Shown: positions 14,871 through 22,457 of the stretch, one piece after another
Layout of the letters: each line of letters begins with the position of its first letter
Numbering within the stretch: position 1 is the first letter of the stretch
The notes under the pieces: model-generated
The model's database searches: none
Seen by the model: the letters and a program-made list of their open reading frames with translations, nothing else
What the model was told of the DNA's origin: nothing
Program-made: the position numbers and the translations under genes
Source: Sediminicoccus rosea
GTDB lineage: Bacteria; Pseudomonadota; Alphaproteobacteria; Acetobacterales; Acetobacteraceae
Reading direction: 5' to 3'
Assembly (NCBI RefSeq): GCF_033547095.1
Contig: NZ_CP137852.1
Coordinates: 1,295,501 to 1,359,500, forward strand
DNA: 64,000 bases

Positions 14871-17675
14871 ATGCTGGGACTAAGCCTTCGGCTCGAATTT
14901 CGAGGGAAAATACTTCAGGGGACCCAGATTGACCTGACAAACCCCAAGAAGACCGGCGCTACCCAGCTTCCGGCGCCAGATTTTCTAGAGATCACCTACC
15001 CCACCACCGACCTAATCGGCATGCTGCGTGCTGCCGCGCCGGGCCAAAGCCATCCTATAGCGCTCATGGGCGAGCGCGGCCTTGGCAAGTCGCACCTGCT
15101 GGGTGCGCTCTATCACGCGCTGAAAGACGGAACGGCGGCCTCAGCATGGCTGTCGCATTGGGCTCACGTGTTGGGCGATGCGTCTCTGGCCAGCTTGCCG
15201 CTTAGGTCGGGGCTGGAGGTCGTTACAGCAAGCCTGCACCAGCAGCGCTTTCCTTTCCTTTGGGATGTGCTCTTCGATCAACATCCGGACGGCAAAACAT
15301 ACCGCGGCGCGTGGGAACATGGCGGCGGCCCCAAGACGCAGGTCCCGTCGATGGACCTGCTGCTCAAGATGTTCGAACAGCGCCCAACGGCATTGATCCT
15401 CGACGAGTTCCAGACCTGGTTCGATGGTCTTGTTGATGCGCCGAACAAGCCTCACAAGACCTGGGCATTCAACTTCATCCAAATCCTCTCGGAGATCAGC
15501 GCGCAGAGGCCTGACATCTTCCTGCTTGTCATTTCCATTCGGAACGGCGATTCGGATGCGTTCAAACAGGTCCAGCGCATCAACCCGGTTCTGCTCAACT
15601 TCAGTGGCGCCTACGCGAAGCGCGATCGGCGCCGGTTGCTGCTGCACCGGCTCTTCGAGAACCGCTTGCAGGTGGCTGACACTGACATCAATGCGCTCAC
15701 CGCCACACACATAGCCGAGTACCTCCGGCTCGCCGAAATCCCATCTTCACACCATGCCGCAGCGCGCCAGGACTTCATCGAGGCATGGCCATTTGCGCCG
15801 CACCTGCTGCAGCTGCTCGACGACCAGATCCTCGTCGCCACGTCCGCGCAGTACAATCGCGATCTCGTCAAAATCCTGGCGGGCCTGTTCAAAAGCCGCG
15901 GGAGCGTGATTCCCGTGCTGACCGCGGCTGACTTCCAGATCGACAATGAGGAAAGCGGCATCGGTCCACTCCTGGACTCGGTGAACAACCCGCAGCATCG
16001 CGCCCTTCGAGACAAGGCGCGCCGCAACCTCGAGGCCGTGACGGAAGCGGTAGATAATCCCGCCAAAGACGTCCCCCATTTGGATGACGTCATCGCATCG
16101 CTGTGGTTGCGTTCCATCGCTGCAGAAAAGACGGTGGGCGCCACGCGGACGCAGCTTCAGATCGATTGCACGCGCGACGTCGTCCTCGATGCCAACGCCT
16201 TCCCAGCCGAGCTCGACACCATTCTCGACAACAGCTTCAACCTTCATGAGGTTGGCGATCGGCTTGTCTTCCGTGAGGAGGAGAACGCCGAGGCGAAGCT
16301 GAAGGCAGCGGCACGCAACCCGAAGCTCTTCGCCGGTGGGGAGGACGAGGCCCATCTCGCGAAGGAGCTCCGCTACGTCATTTACGGCGATCCTGGCGTC
16401 CCCTTGCCATTCCGCGTTATCGCTCTGCCCAAGACCTGGCTCGCAGACCCCTGGACCGCGCTTGCCGACGAGGACAAGCCTGGGATGTGGGACAACCGCA
16501 TCCCTATCCTCGTGCTGCCGGAGACGCCGGATCGCCTCAGTGAGCGGCTGGCTCAATGGCTGAAGGATCATCTCCAGCAGCGCCGGAACGCCGTGCGCTT
16601 CCTCTTGCCGCGCGCCGATGCACCACCGTTGTTTACTGACCCGACACTGCTCTTCCACGCACGTGCCGTGGTCAAAGCGACGGAATGGCAAGGCCAGGGC
16701 CCCGAGTACGGCAAGCTGCGGACCAAGTACCAGAAGCTGCTGCGGGACGCGCTGAAGGACCGCTACGACCGCTTCGCCATCCTCGCGGCCTGGGACAATC
16801 AGACGCCCGCGAAGTCTCGCTTCACCGAGGAAAAACTGAAGGTCCGCGGTAGCGAAATTCCGAAGGCGATGGACGAAGTCATCGCCACTGACCTGTTCGA
16901 GCCGGAAGCCTTCGCCGATTACGCTATCGAGGCTGCCAAAGGGGCGGCCTCGGTCAAGAAGGTGCTCGACGAGCTTAAGGAGCCGCGCCCAGCGCCGGCC
17001 GATACGATCCCTTGGCTCGGTGACGCGCTGATGAAGGAGAAGCTCATCTCCGTCTGCGCGCAGGGCAAGATCACGATCAACGTGCAGGATCGGGAGCGCC
17101 TGGAGCGTCGGCCCGGCGAAGAGATCAAAGACGCCTACACGCGCCTGCGCGGCAAACTGCCGGACGGCAAGCAGTTGGAGGAGGTCATCCTCGGCCTGCC
17201 GGGCGCAGGCGCTGCCACCCATGGCGCGGCACCGCAGCCCGGCACGGGCAATGGCGCCACGCCCGGTGCAACGCCGCCGCCTGGGGCAGGGCCTGGCGGC
17301 GCCGGTACTGCCCCGCCACCAGGCGGCAACCCTGGCGGAACGACGTCACCGCCGCCCGGTGGCGGCACCCCGCAGCCCGGCTTCGGCGAAGGCCCCCCTG
17401 GCAACCTCTTCGGTAACGGCGGCGCCGGGATCTTCGGTGGCAGCGGCACCGCACCGCCAAAGCCCCGGATACGGCTGGAGGCCCCCAAACCCACATCGGG
17501 CCTCAACCTCGCTGGCCAGCTTGAGATGTGGTCGATCACACCCGCCACGCCGGTCCAGTCCGTGACTATCACGCTCGAGGCCGCGACCGGGGCTCAGCTC
17601 AAGAAGCTGCTGGAGAAACTGCCGGACGGGATGATCTATGGCCTCGCGCTGGATCGCGAGGACGGCCCAGCATGA
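14871..17675 (+). CDS. DUF499 ATPase, BrxC/PglY-like
   Basis: The protein has 934 residues. Walker A GERGLGKS lies at 67-74 and Walker B TALILDEFQTW at 173-183, followed by a sensor-like LLVISIRNGD. The early Walker A, the large helical body and the DEFQTW motif match the DUF499 family, to which the large ATPases of BREX (BrxC) and Pgl (PglY) systems are related. A Gly/Pro-rich linker (about 782-863) leads to a small C-terminal domain (about 864-934) with TLEAATGAQLKKLLEKLPDG. It is the first gene of the defence operon and overlaps the PglZ start as ATGA. In BREX the ATPase is needed for phage blocking; the exact role here is inferred. Confidence 0.8.
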   Translation: MLGLSLRLEFRGKILQGTQIDLTNPKKTGATQLPAPDFLEITYPTTDLIGMLRAAAPGQSHPIALMGERGLGKSHLLGALYHALKDGTAASAWLSHWAHVLGDASLASLPLRSGLEVVTASLHQQRFPFLWDVLFDQHPDGKTYRGAWEHGGGPKTQVPSMDLLLKMFEQRPTALILDEFQTWFDGLVDAPNKPHKTWAFNFIQILSEISAQRPDIFLLVISIRNGDSDAFKQVQRINPVLLNFSGAYAKRDRRRLLLHRLFENRLQVADTDINALTATHIAEYLRLAEIPSSHHAAARQDFIEAWPFAPHLLQLLDDQILVATSAQYNRDLVKILAGLFKSRGSVIPVLTAADFQIDNEESGIGPLLDSVNNPQHRALRDKARRNLEAVTEAVDNPAKDVPHLDDVIASLWLRSIAAEKTVGATRTQLQIDCTRDVVLDANAFPAELDTILDNSFNLHEVGDRLVFREEENAEAKLKAAARNPKLFAGGEDEAHLAKELRYVIYGDPGVPLPFRVIALPKTWLADPWTALADEDKPGMWDNRIPILVLPETPDRLSERLAQWLKDHLQQRRNAVRFLLPRADAPPLFTDPTLLFHARAVVKATEWQGQGPEYGKLRTKYQKLLRDALKDRYDRFAILAAWDNQTPAKSRFTEEKLKVRGSEIPKAMDEVIATDLFEPEAFADYAIEAAKGAASVKKVLDELKEPRPAPADTIPWLGDALMKEKLISVCAQGKITINVQDRERLERRPGEEIKDAYTRLRGKLPDGKQLEEVILGLPGAGAATHGAAPQPGTGNGATPGATPPPGAGPGGAGTAPPPGGNPGGTTSPPPGGGTPQPGFGEGPPGNLFGNGGAGIFGGSGTAPPKPRIRLEAPKPTSGLNLAGQLEMWSITPATPVQSVTITLEAATGAQLKKLLEKLPDGMIYGLALDREDGPA

Positions 17676-18673
17676 CGCTGCCCCTTCCGCTGTTGCGCCA
17701 GCTCCAGGAAGCGACACCGGCGGAAGCCTGGGCTGCGATCACGGAGCATGCACTTCATGTCTGCGACACGGCCGGCCAGGGCAAGCCGTTCGATGCGGCC
17801 GCGCGGCTGCGCGACGAGGGCTTGCGCGCGCTCGACGCCTGGATGGCCGGTGCCGGTTGGGATCTCTGGGCGGAGTTCGGCGCCGCCATGCCGCGCACGG
17901 CTGATCGCCTGATCGAATGGTGGGGTGCAATTCCACCAGGTGCCGGTGCCGCGGTGCTGATCCTGGACGGGCTATCACTGCGCGAGCTTCCGCTGCTGCG
18001 TGAGGGCGCGGCAGCTCATGGCTTCGCTGTCGCCAGCGTAGAGGCGACGGGCGCTGAACTGCCGGGGGACACCAATGCCTTCGCCCAGGCCTTGGGGGTG
18101 AGCAGCCGCGGCACGCTCGCCAACAACCACCCGCCTGGCGGTTTTCGTCTCGGTGGAGCCACCACCGAGGTGGCCGACCTGCCCTGGGCGGATTGCGCCG
18201 CGCTGGTGAAAGCGGAGCCGCGGTGGCTGTTCTGGCACGCATGGCCCGACACCCGGTTCCACAGCGGCAGCAGCTTCCAGGCCCTCGCCAAGAACGCCGA
18301 TGAGACCTTCGCCGACGCAGCCTTCTGGGCCTTCCTGCGCCGCCTCGCCACGGGACGGCGGCTGCTGGTCACCTCCGACCACGGCTACGCCCATATCGGC
18401 AGCTTTCAGGACACCCACGACGACCAGAAGACGTGGCTCCGTGGCGTCTTCGGCGGGGGGCGTACGGCCGCGGATGGCGAGACGGGCGCGTGGTCCCCAC
18501 CGCTTGCCCTGGCGGTGGATGGCCGGCAGTCACGGGTACGCCTGCCCCTCGGCCGGCGGAAGTGGCCGGTGCCGGGCGGCAACGCCAGCCTTAGCCATGG
18601 TGGTCTGACGCTGCTCGAAGCCTTGTCGCCCTTCATTGAACTCAGACTTCAGGATTCTTCGAATGCCACGTGA
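17672..18673 (+). CDS. Minimal PglZ-type phosphatase-fold protein
   Basis: The protein has 333 residues. Alkaline-phosphatase-superfamily metal motifs are visible: AAVLILDGLSLRE with D99, and VTSDHGYAHIG with D236 and H237. This pair defines the PglZ domain shared by BREX and Pgl systems. BREX PglZ proteins usually exceed 600 residues, so this is close to the bare catalytic domain. The residue after LDGL is S, where many PglZ proteins have R, so the nucleophile assignment is open. It is coupled by ATGA to the DUF499 gene and overlaps the methyltransferase start by 11 bases. In the family PglZ is essential for defence, but its substrate is not established. Confidence 0.75.
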   Translation: MTLPLPLLRQLQEATPAEAWAAITEHALHVCDTAGQGKPFDAAARLRDEGLRALDAWMAGAGWDLWAEFGAAMPRTADRLIEWWGAIPPGAGAAVLILDGLSLRELPLLREGAAAHGFAVASVEATGAELPGDTNAFAQALGVSSRGTLANNHPPGGFRLGGATTEVADLPWADCAALVKAEPRWLFWHAWPDTRFHSGSSFQALAKNADETFADAAFWAFLRRLATGRRLLVTSDHGYAHIGSFQDTHDDQKTWLRGVFGGGRTAADGETGAWSPPLALAVDGRQSRVRLPLGRRKWPVPGGNASLSHGGLTLLEALSPFIELRLQDSSNAT

Positions 18674-21600
18674 AGGCGCCACTGTTTCGCCCAAAGACAA
18701 ACTCGCCCAGGAGATTGCGAAGGCTGTCGGTGCCGGCCGCCCCATGGCGGTGGAGACCGTAGACTTCTCCGATCCCAATCGACCGAAGACCTGCATCGAG
18801 GTGGATTTCCCGATCCTGGCGATCAATCAGATCGCCCAGATTGAAGGGAATGCCGGCAAGCCGATCTACCAGATGTCGAAGTGGTGGGCGCGCCGACGGT
18901 CCTCGGTGTTCCGCGCCATGCTGCTGGCCAGCGCGATGAAGGCGCCGGACGACCCGGCCCAGGCCGCGAAGGCAGTGTGGGAGGCCTACTACGCCAACCA
19001 CCAGAAGAAGGGTGCGCTGAAGCACCTGAAGGTGGCGGACATCTTCATGGGCGGTGGCACCACGCTGGTGGAGGGATCGCGCCTTGGCATGCAGATGTCT
19101 GGCGTGGATCTCAACCCTGTAGCCTGGTTCGTCGTGAAGCAGGAATTCGCGAAGCCTGACCTCGACGCGGTGAAGCGGTTGCTGGCCGATGTCGAGGCCG
19201 AGGTGAAGCCGCAGATCATGCCCTTCTATGCCTGCGAAGGTCCGGGCGGGGAGAAGGGAGTCTGGACGCGACTGGCCGATGGCAAGGTCATGGGTGACGA
19301 CTTTGATCCGCTGAGGCTGACGCCGGATGAGCGGAAAGGCTTCTCCTACGCCGGGCCGGAGGCGATTTACACCTTCTGGGCGAAACATGGGCCTTGTCAG
19401 GTGACTGGCTGCGGTCACCGCACGCCGATCATGTCCAGCAACATCATGGCGGTGAAGACGCTGACGGTGAAGCGCTGGCCACACGTGTGTGTTGCTTGCA
19501 GCCAGGCTTTCGACATTGAAAACGAGCCGGCGCGCATGGCGCCTGATGCACCACTGGCGCTCGCGCCTGGCGAATGCGCTTTCGCGGTTCCGGACCGGGC
19601 TGGACGGGTGAAATGTCCGCATTGCGGCAATGCTGAGCAGATCAAACTGAACGGCAAGGGAGAGAACAAGAAAGTCGAGCTCGCGCTCATCGTCGATCCG
19701 AACTGGATAACGGGTGCGCCTCAGTTCGATGCGGCTGGTCAAGCTTACGGAGGTTCAGCGCAAGATGACGCGGCCAGCACACGGCGCTGGGATGCCGTGC
19801 GCGCAGAAAATTCTGGACTAATTGAATTGCGCGGTATGTCCGTCTTTGAGCGGACAGATAAGAAAACTGGAATCAAGAAGACTGTAAAAGATTGGCCCGA
19901 AGTATTTATTCATCCGCTTACGGGCGAAGAAATTCGTGTTGGCGACGCTGGCGGTACTGTGCCGAAGAAATCTGCCTACACGTGTGCCGCTTGCGGCACG
20001 GTGCAAGACGTTTTAGCGACGGTGAAAGCATCTAAAAAGACCGGACCGCTGGGAGGATATGCTATTCAGGGATACTCGCCCGCGCTAGCGAGGAACGGTG
20101 CCGCCTACAACGGAAGGTTTTTCCTTCCCTTCGATGTTGCGGCGCAGCAGCGCTACGATGCCGCTGTAGCTGAATGGGCGTCCCGTCGAGACGGTGACCT
20201 CGCCGAATGGTGGCCTCGTTCGGAGCTGCCCTACGGCTTCATGACGCACCATCTCCAAGGCGGTGTACCAAATCATGGCTTCACGCACTGGTGGACCATG
20301 TTTAGTCCGAGACAGCTGCTGGTCCATACTCAATTGCTTAAAGCTATAATGACTGTTGGAAAATATGATAGTGAAACTCGCGAGTACGTTTTGGGCGCAT
20401 TCCAGCAGTACCTTCGCAATCAATGCCTATTCTCATTTTGGCATGTGGCGCGCGATCACTATGCTCCAGCCCTTTCCAATAATAATTATCATCCAAAATC
20501 GACTGTTATCGAAGTTGGCGTATTTTCGCCAGTCGGGTACGGAGTTTGGCGATCTGCTTGGGAGCCATTGATCGAGGGACGCGCATGGGCGGACGCGCCA
20601 TGGGAACCAGTCGTTGCCGAATATCTGAAGCGCCAGAAACCCGAGCTTGCAGCGGCGATCAGCGGCAAAAGCTTCCGCGTTGAGCCCGGCGATGCGTTAG
20701 GTTCTGCGAAAATCGAGGCGCGATCTGCAACCGACTTATCAGATCGACATGACTCGTCTGTCGATATCGTTGTTACCGACCCTCCTTTCGGCGGACTTTT
20801 ACATTATTCAGAGCTGGCAGATTTTTTTCACGTGTGGCTACGGCTTGCTCTAAAGAATCAGTATCCACGAGAATTTCAGCCAGAGTATACGCCGAAGACG
20901 TTGGAAGCGGTCGCGAACCGCGCGCGTCAGCCTGAAGAAGGCGAAGCAGATGCTTTTTACCAGCGGCTGCTCACGCAGGCCTGGCGCGAGGCGCATCGCG
21001 TTCTGAAGCCCGGTGGCACCCTCGCATTTACCTTCCACCATAGCGAGGACGATCCCTGGGTCGCCGTACTCGAATCACTCTTCGATGCCGGCTTCTATCT
21101 GGAAGCCACCTATCCCATCCGCTCTGATGAGACGAAGGGCGAGGGCGAATTCGGTAGCAAGACGATCGAGTACGACATCATCCATGTCTGTCGGAAGCGC
21201 ATAGAAGCGCCCACGCCGGTGTCTTGGGCGCGCATGCGCCGCGAGGTGCTTCAGGATGTGAAGCAGCTGCAGAACCTCCTGGAGGGGCATGCGCAGGAGG
21301 GGCTTCCGGCGGCCGACCTCGCGGTCATCAAGCGAGGCAAGGCGCTGGAGTATTTCTCCCGCCACTATGGCCAGGTGTTCAAGAACGAGGGCGAAGCGAT
21401 CAGCGTCAAGGAAGCGATCCTTGGCATCAATCAGATCATCGATGAGGGCGGCAACACAGCCGATATCCCGCCCGTCGATGCAGAGCCCTATACGCGCCAA
21501 TTCCTCCGCATCTTTAACGACAGTGCCGAGCAGAAGCGCGATCAGATGCAGAAATTCCTCCGCGGCACAGGCAGCACGCCTGATGAATTCGAGACACGCG

Positions 21601-21950
21601 GATGGTGCACCGAGAAAGCCAAGGTCTACCATATGACGCCACCGCTTGAGATCGCGCAGTCGTGGCATAAGCGCCAGAAGCGAAAGCTCGATAGCGATTA
21701 CGATCAGGCGATGGTCCTCATCGGTGCTTGCCACACCGGCAGCGGCCTCGACGCGAACGACACGCTGCGCAACCTGAACTTCAAGCCGCACCCGGCGCTC
21801 CGCCCGCTGCTGGAATGGTTCGAGCGTCGCGGTCACAGCCAGACCGTTCGTGACGCCGCGAAGCTGGCGAAGATGCGCTTCGAGGCTTGGCAGAACGCCC
21901 AGCCCAAGAAGCCGGCCAATGCGCAGATGTCGCTGTTCGGGGAGAGCTAG
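18663..21950 (+). CDS. DUF1156 DNA methyltransferase (PglX-like)
   Basis: The protein has 1,095 residues from the ATG at 18663. The DUF1156 signature KPIYQMSKWWARRRSSVFR lies at 66-84. An AdoMet-binding motif I follows (ADIFMGGGTTLVEGSRLG, 125-142), and the catalytic motif IV VTDPPFGG lies at 704-711, a DPPY-type variant with Phe typical of adenine methyltransferases of this group. Cys pairs near residues 244-280, 317-320 and 439-442 suggest zinc ribbons. DUF1156 enzymes are the modification subunits of type 3 BREX and related systems. The central part (about 380-765) has clearly lower GC than both ends and includes motif IV, so specificity and catalysis may have been exchanged by recombination. 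Confidence 0.85.
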   Translation: MPREGATVSPKDKLAQEIAKAVGAGRPMAVETVDFSDPNRPKTCIEVDFPILAINQIAQIEGNAGKPIYQMSKWWARRRSSVFRAMLLASAMKAPDDPAQAAKAVWEAYYANHQKKGALKHLKVADIFMGGGTTLVEGSRLGMQMSGVDLNPVAWFVVKQEFAKPDLDAVKRLLADVEAEVKPQIMPFYACEGPGGEKGVWTRLADGKVMGDDFDPLRLTPDERKGFSYAGPEAIYTFWAKHGPCQVTGCGHRTPIMSSNIMAVKTLTVKRWPHVCVACSQAFDIENEPARMAPDAPLALAPGECAFAVPDRAGRVKCPHCGNAEQIKLNGKGENKKVELALIVDPNWITGAPQFDAAGQAYGGSAQDDAASTRRWDAVRAENSGLIELRGMSVFERTDKKTGIKKTVKDWPEVFIHPLTGEEIRVGDAGGTVPKKSAYTCAACGTVQDVLATVKASKKTGPLGGYAIQGYSPALARNGAAYNGRFFLPFDVAAQQRYDAAVAEWASRRDGDLAEWWPRSELPYGFMTHHLQGGVPNHGFTHWWTMFSPRQLLVHTQLLKAIMTVGKYDSETREYVLGAFQQYLRNQCLFSFWHVARDHYAPALSNNNYHPKSTVIEVGVFSPVGYGVWRSAWEPLIEGRAWADAPWEPVVAEYLKRQKPELAAAISGKSFRVEPGDALGSAKIEARSATDLSDRHDSSVDIVVTDPPFGGLLHYSELADFFHVWLRLALKNQYPREFQPEYTPKTLEAVANRARQPEEGEADAFYQRLLTQAWREAHRVLKPGGTLAFTFHHSEDDPWVAVLESLFDAGFYLEATYPIRSDETKGEGEFGSKTIEYDIIHVCRKRIEAPTPVSWARMRREVLQDVKQLQNLLEGHAQEGLPAADLAVIKRGKALEYFSRHYGQVFKNEGEAISVKEAILGINQIIDEGGNTADIPPVDAEPYTRQFLRIFNDSAEQKRDQMQKFLRGTGSTPDEFETRGWCTEKAKVYHMTPPLEIAQSWHKRQKRKLDSDYDQAMVLIGACHTGSGLDANDTLRNLNFKPHPALRPLLEWFERRGHSQTVRDAAKLAKMRFEAWQNAQPKKPANAQMSLFGES
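19790..20960. other. Low-GC mosaic block inside the methyltransferase gene
   Basis: Within this stretch AT-rich codons are frequent (runs such as AATAATAATTATCATCC near 20478), while both flanks of the same gene use GC-ending codons almost throughout. The frame stays open, so this is not decay. The edges are gradual and were placed by eye. A segmental exchange with a lower-GC homologue would explain it. Confidence 0.65.
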
Positions 21951-21953
21951 GCG

Positions 21954-22457
21954 GTGCCGGTCGTCGAGCCCTGGGCACGCAGCGGCCTGACTTTGCTCTG
22001 GGGCGCCGAGGCCCTGCGCGATCTCGCCGAGCCGAGTCAGATTCTGCCGCTGCGAGCGCTCTTCGGCTGGCGCGGTGAATGGCCCGCGGACCTTCCGGCC
22101 AATGAGGGGCGGACGCTCGTCGCCACCGGGTTGGAAGCGACCCTGGATTGCCTGGTGCAGGATGATGCCGAGGCGTGGCTCGCCTTCGACCTGCGCGACC
22201 TCGTTCTCGGATTTCAGCAGGCCTATGAAGGGCAGCGTGCCCTCGTGCTGTGGCTGCCCAGCGGCCAGCAGCGCGTGGCGTGTGACCCGGCGACCGACGC
22301 CTGGCTTTGGACGACAACAGAGAACACCAAGCTGCCCCTCGGCCGACTGCTGTTCTCTGGCGCTGCCTCTGATGCGCGCGCCATCTCTCCGCCCGGTTGG
22401 CGCGGTGCGAAAGAAGGCCCCGGATTGATCGGCCTACATCAGGCGCGGCTCTCCTGA
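21954..22457 (+). CDS. Unknown 167-aa protein of the defence operon
   Basis: The protein has 167 residues from a GTG three bases after the methyltransferase stop; the stop overlaps the helicase start as TGATG. It contains GLTLLWGAEALRDLAEP, DCLVQDDAEAWLAFDLRDLVLGFQQAYEG and LVLWLPSGQQR, a mixed alpha/beta pattern rich in Trp and Asp. Single-gene neighbours of this size in BREX-type loci (BrxA, BrxB, BrxF) are accessory factors, but I cannot match it to any of them. Its tight placement between the methyltransferase and helicase suggests an adaptor or specificity protein. Confidence 0.6.
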   Translation: MPVVEPWARSGLTLLWGAEALRDLAEPSQILPLRALFGWRGEWPADLPANEGRTLVATGLEATLDCLVQDDAEAWLAFDLRDLVLGFQQAYEGQRALVLWLPSGQQRVACDPATDAWLWTTTENTKLPLGRLLFSGAASDARAISPPGWRGAKEGPGLIGLHQARLS

